In this document: positions 26,139 through 34,717 of the stretch, in pieces
Layout of the letters: the number at the start of each line of letters is the position of its first letter
How positions within the stretch are numbered: the stretch's first letter is position 1
Assembly (NCBI RefSeq): GCF_003994415.1
Contig: NZ_CP034689.1
Span: 5,766,001 to 5,830,000, forward strand
Source of the DNA: Achromobacter spanius
GTDB taxonomy: Bacteria; Pseudomonadota; Gammaproteobacteria; Burkholderiales; Burkholderiaceae_B
DNA: 64,000 nt
Direction: 5' to 3'
Translations under genes and position numbers: made by a program
Notes under the pieces: generated by a model
What the model saw: only the letters and a program-made list of their open reading frames with translations
Databases searched by the model: none
What the model was told of the DNA's origin: nothing

Positions 26139-26606
26139 ATGAAGAAACCTACTGCCTCCCCTTCCCACGGAATCGTCGGCGCCAACGCCGCCTATTGCCA
26201 GCGCCTGGCGCAGCTTGCGCAAGAAAGCCAACAACGCTGGATGGAGCTGGGCCGACGCCTGGCCGACGACAACGCCACCAAGTACCTGGCGACGCTGGGG
26301 CCGCTACAGCATTCCGGCGCCTGGCAGGACATCGCGCCCGCAATCGGCGACATCGCGCGCAAGCAATGGCAATGCCAATTGGACGCCAGCCAGGCCATCA
26401 CCCACGCCGCACTGGAAGAACAAGCGACGCTGGCAGCCGGGCTGGGCGAAGCCATGAGCGGCTGGTTCAAGCTTGCCACCAGCGGCGGCATGGCGCTGGC
26501 CACGTCACCGATGACGCAGATGTGGTCAGCCCTGTCCGACCAGATGGCCGCCGCATGCTCGGCCATGCGCGACGCCAGCCCAGCAGGGGCGCATCATGAC
26601 GCCTAA
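26139..26606 (+). CDS. Phasin-like PHA granule-associated protein
   Basis: A 155-residue, alpha-helical, Ala/Gln-rich protein without signal peptide or membrane helix. Its heptad-like pattern (YCQRLAQLAQESQQRWMELG) resembles phasins that coat polyhydroxyalkanoate granules. Two adjacent ATGs exist; the second, at 26139, has better spacing (six bases) from AAGGA. It overlaps phaB by 11 bases, which supports a PHA role. The family assignment rests on context plus composition. Confidence 0.7.
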   Translation: MKKPTASPSHGIVGANAAYCQRLAQLAQESQQRWMELGRRLADDNATKYLATLGPLQHSGAWQDIAPAIGDIARKQWQCQLDASQAITHAALEEQATLAAGLGEAMSGWFKLATSGGMALATSPMTQMWSALSDQMAAACSAMRDASPAGAHHDA

Positions 26607-27342
26607 ACGCACCGCACTGGTGACAGGCGGCGCGGGCGGCCTGGGCCGGGCCATTGCGCTGGCCCTGCACGACGCTGGCCACGATGTCATCGCCACTTAT
26701 CACTCCAACGAAGCCGACGCGCGCGCCTGGGCGGAAGATGAAGCATCGCGCGGCCGCCGCTTCGCGCTCTATCAGGTGGACGTGGGCGACCATGCCTCGT
26801 GCCAGGCACTGATGCACCAACTGGAACACGACGGGCGAACCATCGACATCCTGGTCAACAACGCGGGCATCACGCGCGATGCCCGGCTGACCAAGATGAG
26901 CCTGGAACAGTGGACCGAGGTCATGCACAGCAACCTGGATTCCCTGTTCCACATGACGCAGCCGCTATGCGGCGGCATGGCGGCGCGCGGCTGGGGCCGC
27001 ATCGTGAACATTTCATCGGTGAACGGCAGCAAGGGCGCCTTCGGCCAGACCAACTACGCCGCGTCCAAGGCGGGCATTCATGGTTTCACCAAGGCGCTGG
27101 CGCTGGAACTGGCCAGCAAAGGCGTCACCGTCAACACCGTATCGCCCGGCTATCTGGACACGCGCATGGTGCAGGCGGTGCCCGAAGACGTGTTGAAGGA
27201 AAAGATACTGCCGCAGATCCCGGTCGGGCGGCTTGGCCAACCCGAAGAAATCGCCGCGCTGGTGGCCTTCATCTGCAGCGACGCGGCGGGTTTCATGACC
27301 GGTAGCAACGTTGCCATGAATGGCGGTCAGCACATGTATTGA
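26596..27342 (+). CDS. phaB: Acetoacetyl-CoA reductase (SDR)
   Basis: A 248-residue classical short-chain dehydrogenase of the PhaB type. It reduces acetoacetyl-CoA to (R)-3-hydroxybutyryl-CoA with NADPH for PHA synthesis. The cofactor motif TGGAGGLG is at residues 10-17, NNAG at 88-91, and the catalytic residues S141, Y154 and K158 are in place. The motif GAFGQTNYAASKAG is typical of PhaB. It overlaps the phasin-like gene by 11 bases and is followed by a terminator. Confidence 0.92.
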   Translation: MTPKRTALVTGGAGGLGRAIALALHDAGHDVIATYHSNEADARAWAEDEASRGRRFALYQVDVGDHASCQALMHQLEHDGRTIDILVNNAGITRDARLTKMSLEQWTEVMHSNLDSLFHMTQPLCGGMAARGWGRIVNISSVNGSKGAFGQTNYAASKAGIHGFTKALALELASKGVTVNTVSPGYLDTRMVQAVPEDVLKEKILPQIPVGRLGQPEEIAALVAFICSDAAGFMTGSNVAMNGGQHMY

Positions 27343-27364
27343 CGGATTTGACCCGCCCGGCTTC

Positions 27365-27403
27365 GCGCCCGCCCACGGACTCCGTCGGCGGGCGCGGTTG
27401 TTT
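27365..27403 (+). terminator. Likely terminator of phasin-phaB
   Basis: A nine-base-pair outer stem GCGCCCGCC/GGCGGGCGC (27365-27373 and 27387-27395) encloses an inner ACGGA/TCCGT stem. It is followed by GGTTGTTT, an imperfect T-run. It lies 22 bases after the phaB stop. Confidence 0.6.
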
Positions 27404-27476
27404 CAAGGGCGGGACAAAGGTGCAACCCAGCGGCTGAAACGCGGTTCGATACACCCGGTAACGGGTTAACCCCATA

Positions 27477-27505
27477 TTGTTATGACGTCGTTCGCCTCGT
27501 ATATT
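27477..27505 (+). promoter_or_regulatory. Promoter of livK-type operon
   Basis: TTGTTA (27477-27482) and TATATT (27500-27505) are separated by 17 bases, matching sigma-70 consensus well. The next base pairs form the inverted repeat TTGCATCCA-N12-TGGATGCAA, which would cover the start of transcription. Confidence 0.6.
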
Positions 27506-27534
27506 TGCATCCACTTGAGCCAGATTGGATGCAA
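27505..27534. promoter_or_regulatory. Operator-like inverted repeat TTGCATCCA-N12-TGGATGCAA
   Basis: Perfect nine-base arms at 27505-27513 and 27526-27534 overlap the expected +1 of the liv promoter. A further partial half-site TATCCA lies about 15 bases downstream. Its position suggests repression. The GntR/FCD gene at the end of the operon is one possible partner, but this is inference. Confidence 0.55.
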
Positions 27535-27664
27535 TTTTGATTTTTAGTATCCATATCTAGCCCTCGTATGTGAGCCGCGGGCGCCCTTGCCCCGGTCTTT
27601 CAAGCACCGCCAGACCCCACGCGCACCAGACGCTGGTCCGGCCATCCTTCGAGGGGAACACACC

Positions 27665-28781
27665 ATGAAATTCAACGTCCGCCCGCTGCTGGGCGCCTCC
27701 TGCCTGATGTTGTCGCTGGCCGGCGCCGGCGCGCAGGCGCAGGAAACCGTGAAGATGGGCGCCGTCCTGTCCCTGACCGGCGCCAACGCCACCGTGGGCG
27801 AAGATGTGCGCCGCGCCGTGGACCTGGCCGTGGAAAAGGTCAATGCCGACGGCGGCGTGTTGGGCAAGAAGTTCGCCGTGGTCATCGAAGACTCCGGCGG
27901 CAACCCCACCACCGCCTTGAACGCCGCGCGCAAGCTGGTCAGCGTGGACAAGGTGCCGGTGGTCATCGGCGAATACTCGTCGGGCATTTCCATTCCGCTG
28001 GGCCAGTACCTGGTGAAGGAAGGCGTAACGCACATCAACATCGCCAGCACCAGCGTCAAGATCCGCGACCTGGGCGCCACGTCTTTCAACCTGATCGGCC
28101 TGGAAGACAAGGGCAACCGCTTCTCGGCCAAGGACACCTGGGACCAGGGCCTACCGCAACGTGGCCATCATTGCGCCCAACAACGCCTACGGCCAGGGCG
28201 TGGCGCATGGCTACAAGGAAGAATTCGAAAAGCTGGGCGGCAAGATCGTGACCGAAGTGCTGTACACCGCCGGCCAGTCCACCTACCGCCGCGAGCTGCA
28301 GCAGATGTCGCGCAGCAAGCCCGACGCCTACATCTACACCGCCTACGGCCAGGAATCGGCCGTGATCAATCGCGAGGCCTTTGAACTGGGCCTGCGCAAG
28401 ACGCCGTGGTACGGCATCCTGCTGAGCATGTGCCTGAGCGACACGCCGGCCAACATCGCGCAAGGCCAGATCGGCATGGAAGTGGGCTCGGTGCTGGGTC
28501 CCAAGGGCCGCGAATACGCCGAAGCGTTCAAGGCCCGATACAAGGAAGGCTTCAAGACGTCTTACACCGGCTACGCCTATGACGCCGTGCTGCTGACCGC
28601 CGCCGCCATGAACCAGGCCAAGTCCACCGCGCCCGCCGACATCCAGGCCGCGCTGACCCAACTGGGCCAGAAGGGCTACGAAGGCGTCACCGGCTTCATC
28701 AAGTTCGATAGCGACCGCCAGCGCATCGACCCGCCCTACGCCAAGCTGAAGTCCGATCAAGGCAAGATCGTCGTACGTTGA
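27665..28781 (+). pseudogene. Branched-chain-amino-acid-type ABC substrate-binding protein, frameshifted
   Basis: A LivK/periplasmic-binding-protein type I gene split by one extra base. The first part has a signal peptide (cut after AGAGAQA) and reads to about 28150 (KDTWDQG). From there homology continues in the next frame (NVAIIAPNNAYGQG) to the stop at 28781. Removing one C from GGGCCTACC at 28149-28151 restores a protein of about 371 residues. The rest is intact and unmutated, so this is either a very recent mutation or a sequencing error. It heads the livHMGF genes and should bind the transported ligand. Confidence 0.9.
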
Positions 28782-28790
28782 TAAGGCCTT

Positions 28791-28827
28791 GGCCGGCGCC
28801 GTTGGGGAATGGTGCCGGCCTTTTTTT
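28791..28827 (+). terminator. Terminator/attenuator between binding-protein and permease genes
   Basis: GGCCGGCGCC (28791-28800) pairs with GGTGCCGGCC (28811-28820) with one G-U pair, followed by seven T residues. It lies nine bases after the binding-protein stop. Such a partial terminator would give more binding protein than permease. Confidence 0.85.
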
Positions 28828-28875
28828 CGCGCCGTCTTCCCTGCCGTCTTTCCCGCTGTCTTTCGAGTCAACAAG

Positions 28876-29769
28876 ATGATCCAGATCCTCGTCGACACGC
28901 TGCTACGCTGCTCGGACCTGGCGCTGATCGCGCTGGGCCTGAGCATGGTGTATGGGCTGGTCAAATTTCCGAACATCGCCCACATGCAATACGCCATGGT
29001 GGGCGCGTACCTTACCTATGCGCTAAGCGCCGTGGCCCTGCCCTTGCCGCTGGCGCTGCTGGCCGCCAGCCTGCTGACCGGCGCCATGGCGCTGGCCTTC
29101 CACCTGCTGGTGTTCCGCCGCCTGCTGCGCGCGGGACCCGCCATCACCATGATCGGCTCGCTGGCGCTGTCCATGCTGCTGATTGCGTTCTGCCAGGGCA
29201 TTGCCGGGTCGTTCCCGCGGATGTTCAACCTGCCCCTGTCCGAGCCGATCTGGCTGGGGGATGCCAGCGTTACGGTCACGCAAATAGCCGCGGTGTCGAC
29301 CACCGCCGTGCTGCTGGCGGCCTTCACGCTGCTGTTGTTCTACACCCGCGCCGGCCGCGCCATGCGCGCACTGTCGTGCAACCCTGCGCTGGCCGACGCC
29401 AGCGGCTTGAACGCCTCGCGCATTACCTGCCAGGTGGCGTTTGCCAGCGGCGCGCTGGCCGGCCTGGGCGGTGGTTTGCTGGCCTTGTCCACGGGCGCGC
29501 ACATCAACCTGGGCACCGACCTGCTGCTGCCCGTGTTCGCCGCCGCCATTCTGGGCGGCCTGGGCAACCCCTTGGGCGCGGTCGCGGGCGCGTTCCTGAT
29601 TGCGTTCACCGAAACGCTGGTGACCAACCTGAACTTCGGCTGGCTCTACGCCAAGCCGGTGGCGTTCCTGCCCGTGGCTTACATCAGCGCGGCCTCGTTC
29701 CTGATCCTGCTGCTGGCCTTGCTGTTCAAGCCCTACGGCCTGTTTGACCGCGAGGTGCGCCGTGTTTGA
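28876..29769 (+). CDS. livH: ABC transporter permease, LivH type
   Basis: A 297-residue inner-membrane permease of the branched-chain amino acid (HAAT) family with about eight membrane segments. The typical LivH motifs are SMVYGLVKFPNIAHMQYAM near the N-terminus, and GLGGGLLALS plus AAILGGLGNPLGAVAGA in the cytoplasmic coupling region. The ATG at 28876 is favoured over an in-frame start at 28789, which lies inside the terminator hairpin. The stop overlaps the livM start. Confidence 0.9.
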   Translation: MIQILVDTLLRCSDLALIALGLSMVYGLVKFPNIAHMQYAMVGAYLTYALSAVALPLPLALLAASLLTGAMALAFHLLVFRRLLRAGPAITMIGSLALSMLLIAFCQGIAGSFPRMFNLPLSEPIWLGDASVTVTQIAAVSTTAVLLAAFTLLLFYTRAGRAMRALSCNPALADASGLNASRITCQVAFASGALAGLGGGLLALSTGAHINLGTDLLLPVFAAAILGGLGNPLGAVAGAFLIAFTETLVTNLNFGWLYAKPVAFLPVAYISAASFLILLLALLFKPYGLFDREVRRV

Positions 29770-30649
29770 TTTCCTGATCTCTTCGTTAACCTTCGGCGCC
29801 ATCTTCGCCTTGATGGCGCTGGGCCTGAACCTGCAGGCGGGCCTGGCCGGCCTGCTGAACTTTGGCCACATCGCGTTCGCGGGTATCGGGGCTTACGGCA
29901 CCGGCATCGCCGTTCATGCGGGCTGGCATCCGGCGCTGGGCGCGGTGGCCGGCGTTGCCGTCGCCATGGCGCTGGGCTGGGGCATTGCGCGGCTGGGCAA
30001 GCAATTGGCGGCCGACTACTGGGGCATCGCCACGCTGGCCATTGCCGAGATCATCCGCACCATCGCCACCAACGAACTCTGGCTGACCAATGGCGCGCAG
30101 GGCATCAGCGGGATTCCCGCCGTGTTCGGCGGCATGGACGGCAAAAGCGGCGCGCTGGCCTTCCTGGGCCTCGTGCTGGTGTTGGCGGCAGCCGCCGCCG
30201 TGTTGCTGCGCAGGCTGGCCTACAGCCGCTTCGGCCGCGCCCTGCGTGTCATGCGCGAAGAACCGAAGCTGGCGGCCTGCATGGGCTACGACCTGATGTC
30301 CTTGAAGTCCCGCGCCGTCATGGCGGGCGCGGCGGTCACGGCGCTGGCGGGTTCGCTCTACGCGCACTACATGAGCTTTGTGGGCCCTGACTATCTGCTG
30401 GCGTCGGAAACCTTCCTGCTGTGGACCATGTTGATGATCGGCGGCATCGGCAATTTCTCCGGCGTGGTGCTGGGCGTGGTGCTGGTACAGACCGCCTACA
30501 CGCTGGTGCCGTTCGCCAAGGATGCATTCGGCTTTGGCTCCGACATTGCCGGCGCGCTGCGTCTGGGCCTGATCGGATTCATTCTGCTGGGATGCCTGTT
30601 GTGGCGCAGCGAAGGGCTGCTGCCGGAAAAGATGAGGAAGATGCCATGA
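29762..30649 (+). CDS. livM: ABC transporter permease, LivM type
   Basis: A 295-residue permease partner of LivH with eight to ten membrane segments. Motifs include GLNLQAGLAGLLNFGHIAFAG, the LivM hallmark, and MLMIGGIGNFSGVVLGV near the end. The start is GTG 29762, overlapping the last eight bases of livH, with GAGG upstream. Its stop overlaps livG by ATGA, so translation is coupled. Confidence 0.9.
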   Translation: MFDFLISSLTFGAIFALMALGLNLQAGLAGLLNFGHIAFAGIGAYGTGIAVHAGWHPALGAVAGVAVAMALGWGIARLGKQLAADYWGIATLAIAEIIRTIATNELWLTNGAQGISGIPAVFGGMDGKSGALAFLGLVLVLAAAAAVLLRRLAYSRFGRALRVMREEPKLAACMGYDLMSLKSRAVMAGAAVTALAGSLYAHYMSFVGPDYLLASETFLLWTMLMIGGIGNFSGVVLGVVLVQTAYTLVPFAKDAFGFGSDIAGALRLGLIGFILLGCLLWRSEGLLPEKMRKMP

Positions 30650-31464
30650 CCACCCCTTATGCATTGCAGGTCGATTCGGTGGCGAAGGCGTTTGGCGGCA
30701 ATCGCGTGCTGGAAAAAGTAGGCTTTGCCATCCGCCCCGGCGAAATCGTGGGCCTGCTAGGCCCCAACGGTTCGGGCAAGAGCACGTTGCTGAACACCAT
30801 TACCGGTTTCGAATCCATCGACGCCGGCAGCGTCCAGTTCGAAGGCCGGCGCATTGATGCGCTCAGCGCACACCAGATCGTTCGCGCTGGCATCGCGCGC
30901 AGTTTTCAGTTGCCCTCGATGCCGCGCAAGATGTCGGTGGCCGAAGTGGCAATGGCCGCGTCGGTAGAGCACCACGGCGTCTGGGAAAGCCTGTTCGGCA
31001 CGCGGGCGGCGCGGCAGGCGGAAGCCCGTGCGCGGGCGCGGGCCGACGCGCTGCTGGAGCAACTGTTGCTGACGCCGGTGCGCGATTTGTCCGCCGCCGC
31101 GATCTCGGGCGGACAGAAAAAGCTGCTGGGTATCGTCTGCGCGCTGATGGCGCATCCGCGCATGCTGATGCTGGATGAACCCACCGCGGGCGTGCATCCG
31201 AATCTGCGCAGCGACATCGTCGGTGCCTTGCAGCGCCTGAACCAGGCCGGCATGACGATCGTGATCGTCGAGCACGACATGCACTTCATCCGCGAGGTCT
31301 GCCACCGCTGCATCGTGCTGGACCGGGGCCACATCGTGGCCGACTGCCGGCCCGACGAGCTGGCCTCCAATGAGCGCGTGCTGGAAGCGTATCTGGGCGG
31401 CGCCGCCGCCAAGCCCGCCGCCGGCGCCAATGCCTCGCCCGTGTTGCGCATGGGGGTCGCGTGA
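30646..31464 (+). CDS. livG: ABC transporter ATP-binding protein, LivG type
   Basis: A 272-residue ATPase. Walker A is GPNGSGKST (about residues 38-46), the signature is ISGGQKKLLGI, Walker B is LMLDEPTAGVHP, and the H-loop histidine is in VEHDMHF. A 25-residue Ala/Pro-rich tail follows the conserved C-terminus. It begins in an ATGA overlap with livM, and GAGGAAG precedes the start. Confidence 0.93.
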   Translation: MTTPYALQVDSVAKAFGGNRVLEKVGFAIRPGEIVGLLGPNGSGKSTLLNTITGFESIDAGSVQFEGRRIDALSAHQIVRAGIARSFQLPSMPRKMSVAEVAMAASVEHHGVWESLFGTRAARQAEARARARADALLEQLLLTPVRDLSAAAISGGQKKLLGIVCALMAHPRMLMLDEPTAGVHPNLRSDIVGALQRLNQAGMTIVIVEHDMHFIREVCHRCIVLDRGHIVADCRPDELASNERVLEAYLGGAAAKPAAGANASPVLRMGVA

Positions 31465-32195
31465 TGAGAGAAAAAATGATCGAAGTGGACAACGTCGTCG
31501 CCGGCTACACGCGCGACGTGGACATTCTGCGCGGCATGTCGCTATATGCCGGCAAGGCCGAAATCGTGACGCTGCTGGGGCCGAACGGCTGCGGCAAGTC
31601 GACCCTATTGAAAACCATCGCCGGGTATCTCAAACCGCGCGAAGGCCGCGTCATGCTGGGCGACAAGGACATCTCGCGCTTTCCGGTGCACGAGAAAATC
31701 CTGCGGCATGGCCTGGGCTTCGTGCCGCAGACCGAGAACGTCTTCACCGCGCTGTCGGTGCGGGAAAACCTGCTGGTGGGCGGCAATGCGCTGGACAAGG
31801 CGCAGTGCGCCGCGCGCGTGCGTACCTTGTGCGAACACTACCCCGTGCTGCAACGCAAGCTGGATGCCCCCGCCGCGTCCCTATCGGGCGGCGAACGACA
31901 GATTCTGGCGCTGGCGCGCGCGTTGATGCCGTCGCCTGGCCTGCTGTTGCTGGACGAACCCTCGGCCGGTCTGTCGCCCAAGACGCTGGGCGAAGTGTTC
32001 GAAGCCATCCAGCGCATCCGCGCCAAGGAAGACGTGACGATTCTGATGGTGGAGCAAAACGCCATGGAAGCGCTGCGGATATCCGACCGCGCGTATGTGC
32101 TGTCAATGGGCACCGTCGCCATCACGGGCGAGGCGCAGGCGCTGATGAATGACGAGCAGGTGCGCGAGCTGTATCTGGGCGGGCGCGCCGCGTAG
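31464..32195 (+). CDS. livF: ABC transporter ATP-binding protein, LivF type
   Basis: A 243-residue ATPase with Walker A GPNGCGKST, signature LSGGERQILALARA, and Walker B LLLLDEPSAGLSP followed by VEQNAMEAL. The ATG at 31464 overlaps the livG stop as TGATG; a GTG one codon earlier is possible. It completes a transporter set with livH, livM and livG. The ligand is not revealed by sequence; family members take up amino acids, amides, urea or aromatic acids. Confidence 0.93.
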   Translation: MREKMIEVDNVVAGYTRDVDILRGMSLYAGKAEIVTLLGPNGCGKSTLLKTIAGYLKPREGRVMLGDKDISRFPVHEKILRHGLGFVPQTENVFTALSVRENLLVGGNALDKAQCAARVRTLCEHYPVLQRKLDAPAASLSGGERQILALARALMPSPGLLLLDEPSAGLSPKTLGEVFEAIQRIRAKEDVTILMVEQNAMEALRISDRAYVLSMGTVAITGEAQALMNDEQVRELYLGGRAA

Positions 32196-32217
32196 GTGGG
32201 TTCCGTCTACACGTCTT

Positions 32218-32242
32218 GAAGGCCCGCCGCGCGCGGGCCTTC
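32218..32242. terminator. Possible bidirectional hairpin between livF and GntR gene
   Basis: GAAGGCCCGC (32218-32227) pairs with GCGGGCCTTC (32233-32242) around a five-base loop. It sits in the convergent gap. There is no T-run on either side, so termination here would be inefficient or Rho-assisted. Confidence 0.4.
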
Positions 32243-32248
32243 AGCCGT

Positions 32249-32923
32249 TCAGCCGTCCTGGCGCATGCGGTGCATGGCCACCAGGTTCTTCTTGGTTTCA
32301 AGGATGTGCGCTTCAACCAACTGCGCCGCCAACGCGCCGTCCTGCTGACGACAGGCTTCCAGGATGCGGTAATGGTCCGACTGCGGGCCTTCCTTACCGG
32401 TCGCCTGCGACATCATTTCGTGCGTGTAGCGGTCGGTATTCAAGCCGTATTCCTCAATCAGCCGACGCAAGCGCGTGTTGTTCGCGGGCGCGCACAAAGC
32501 CAGATGGAAGCGGCGGTTCAGTTCGGCCCATTCCGACACGGAATCGGCCTCGTCGTAGGCCTTGAGGATGGCCTCCAACGTATCCAGGTCAGCCCGCGCC
32601 ATGTTGGGCACGGCCGCGCGCACGGCATAGCCTTCCAGCGCGATGCGGATGTCGAGCAGTTCGCAGATCTGGTCCACGTCCATGCGGATGACGACGGCGC
32701 CCCGGTTCAGGTGATACGCCACCAGGCCTTCGGTTTCCAGTTGGCGCAGCGCTTCGCGCACGGGAATGCGGCTGGCCTGGAAGCGCGTGGCCAGGGCGTC
32801 CTGCTTGAGCGGGGTGCCCGCGGGCAAGGCGCCCGTCAGGATTTCGTAACGCAACTGATCGCGGATGCGGTGCGGCAAGGCCTGGGCTTTACCGGACGTG
32901 CCCTTCGTTTTGGTCATGCTCAT
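32249..32923 (-). CDS. GntR-family regulator, FCD subfamily
   Basis: A 224-residue regulator. The winged HTH is at residues 18-82 (QLRYEILTGALPAGTPL and RFQASRIPVREALRQLETEGLV). The FCD effector domain follows, with candidate metal or ligand residues in ELNRRFHLALCAPANN and the later histidines. FCD regulators usually repress uptake or catabolism of an organic acid or amino acid. It is convergent with livF and may control that operon; the start has two nearby ATGs (32923, 32917). Confidence 0.9.
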   Translation of the reverse strand: MSMTKTKGTSGKAQALPHRIRDQLRYEILTGALPAGTPLKQDALATRFQASRIPVREALRQLETEGLVAYHLNRGAVVIRMDVDQICELLDIRIALEGYAVRAAVPNMARADLDTLEAILKAYDEADSVSEWAELNRRFHLALCAPANNTRLRRLIEEYGLNTDRYTHEMMSQATGKEGPQSDHYRILEACRQQDGALAAQLVEAHILETKKNLVAMHRMRQDG

Positions 32924-33276
32924 AACTATCGGGTATCTCTGGGCGAAGGACGGCGCCCTGCGGCAAACGTCAATGAAGGTTGTTCCAACAGCGGGCTCTC
33001 ATCGTAGCCGAACGGACCGCTGGCGGGAACCGTGGCCCGGCCCGGGCCGGAAGCCGCCGTACTACCCCGCCCTGACCAACCTGATCTGCTAATTCGGGGC
33101 CATATGCGCCACCCGCATTCCAGCGAAGCACAGCACCACGGCCTGCGTCCTGACTGGTTTCAGGCGTACCTCCGATCAAACTGATCCGCTTTTTTATCCG
33201 GATTCTGAATCTGTACTACTTCGCGCCCCGGATCTACCGTTCAAAGCGTAGGACACCGCTTATCAGGAAGACCGCT
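32924..33276. other. 353-base divergent intergenic region (GntR / cioA)
   Basis: It carries the promoters of the GntR gene (minus) and cioAB (plus). A GC-rich self-complementary tract CGGCCCGGGCCG lies near 33038-33050, and a small ATCCG/CGGAT repeat with an internal T-run near 33184-33201. The cioA ribosome site AGGAAG is close to 33269. I found no clear ANR/FNR site. Confidence 0.4.
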
Positions 33277-34713
33277 ATGCATGGCGACGCGCTATTGCTT
33301 GCCCGAATACAGTTCGGGTTCACCATTTCTTTTCACATCGTATTTCCCGCCATCACGATAGGCCTGGCCAGCTACCTGGCTGTACTTGAAGGCTTCTGGC
33401 TGCGCACGGGCAAGCCCGTCTATCGCGACCTTTACCACTTCTGGACCAAGATCTTTGCCGTGAACTTCGGCATGGGGGTCGTGTCCGGCCTGGTGATGGC
33501 GTACCAGTTCGGCACCAACTGGAGCTTTTTCTCGGACTTCGCGGGCAGTGTCACGGGGCCGCTGCTGGCCTACGAAGTGCTGACCGCCTTCTTCCTGGAA
33601 GCGGGCTTTCTGGGCGTGATGCTGTTCGGCTGGACGCGCGTGGGCCCGGGCTTGCACTTTTTCTCGACCATCATGGTGGCGCTGGGCACGCTGGTGTCGG
33701 CCACGTGGATCCTGGCGTCCAATAGTTGGATGCAGACGCCCGCCGGCTACGAAATCCTGGACGGGCGCGTCGTGCCCACCGACTGGCTCGCCGTGATCTT
33801 CAACCCATCGTTTCCGTACCGCCTGGCGCACATGGGCATCGCCGCATTCCTGGCGACCGCGTTGATGGTGGGCGCGTCCGGCGCCTGGCACCTGCTGCGC
33901 GGCGACCGCAGCCCCGCCGTGAAGAAGATGTTCGCCATGGCGATGGGCATGCTGTTGCTGGTGGCGCCACTGCAAGCCGTGGTGGGCGACTTTCATGGCT
34001 TGAACACGCTTAAGCATCAGCCCGCGAAGATCGCCGCCATTGAAGGCCATTGGCAAAATGAACCGGGCGCGGGCGTGCCGCTGACGCTCTTCGGCATCCC
34101 CGACATGGAGCGCGAAGAAACGCGCTTTGCGCTGAACGTCCCGCGCCTGGGCAGCCTGATCCTGACGCATAGCTGGGACGGCCAGTTTCCCGGTCTGAAG
34201 TCGTATCCGCCCGAAGATCGGCCCAACGCCACTGTGGTGTTCTGGTCGTTTCGCATCATGGCTGGGCTGGGCATGCTGATGATTCTGCTGGCCGGCTGGG
34301 CGCTATGGACGCGCTGGCGCGGACGGCTGTATGAATCGCGCGCGCTGCAACGCTTTGCGCTGTGGATGGGGCCATCGGGCATCGTCGCGATGCTGGCCGG
34401 ATGGTACGTGACCGAAATCGGCCGCCAGCCGTGGATCGTCTACGGCGTGATGCGCACGGCCGACGCGGCCACACCGCATGGCGTCGGCGAACTGACGCTG
34501 ACGCTGGCCTTGTTCGTGGCCGTGTACCTGCTGGTGTTCGGCGCCGGCGTGTCGTACATGCTGCGCCTGATCCGCATGGGTCCCAGCCCCGCCCCCGGCC
34601 ACGCGCCGCTGTCGGGCGGCCCGGGCGAAGCGCGCCAACCCTCGCGCCCGCTGTCCGCCGCCTCCACGCTGGCCGGCATCGAAGCCGCGCCACGCAAGCC
34701 TTCGGGAGTCTGA
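33277..34713 (+). CDS. cioA: Cytochrome bd-type quinol oxidase subunit I, CioA (short Q-loop)
   Basis: A 478-residue CydA/CioA protein with nine or more membrane helices. Heme-ligand histidines are in FTISFHIVFP (H20) and YRLAHMG; the glutamates of YEVLTAFFLEAGFLG line the proton path. The quinol site shows KHQPAKIAAIEGHW. Length and a short Q-loop place it in the cyanide-insensitive (CIO) group rather than the E. coli CydA group. It oxidises quinol and reduces oxygen to water. AGGAAG precedes the ATG, and cioB follows after four bases. Confidence 0.94.
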   Translation: MHGDALLLARIQFGFTISFHIVFPAITIGLASYLAVLEGFWLRTGKPVYRDLYHFWTKIFAVNFGMGVVSGLVMAYQFGTNWSFFSDFAGSVTGPLLAYEVLTAFFLEAGFLGVMLFGWTRVGPGLHFFSTIMVALGTLVSATWILASNSWMQTPAGYEILDGRVVPTDWLAVIFNPSFPYRLAHMGIAAFLATALMVGASGAWHLLRGDRSPAVKKMFAMAMGMLLLVAPLQAVVGDFHGLNTLKHQPAKIAAIEGHWQNEPGAGVPLTLFGIPDMEREETRFALNVPRLGSLILTHSWDGQFPGLKSYPPEDRPNATVVFWSFRIMAGLGMLMILLAGWALWTRWRGRLYESRALQRFALWMGPSGIVAMLAGWYVTEIGRQPWIVYGVMRTADAATPHGVGELTLTLALFVAVYLLVFGAGVSYMLRLIRMGPSPAPGHAPLSGGPGEARQPSRPLSAASTLAGIEAAPRKPSGV

Positions 34714-34717
34714 CGCC

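Larger units (their letters stand above)
27343..27664. other. 322-base intergenic region with terminator, promoter and operator
   Basis: It holds the phaB terminator (27365-27403), the promoter of the liv-type operon (27477-27505) and an inverted repeat over the predicted transcription start (27505-27534). A roughly 150-base untranslated leader follows, with GAGGGGA about ten bases before the start at 27665. Confidence 0.6.
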
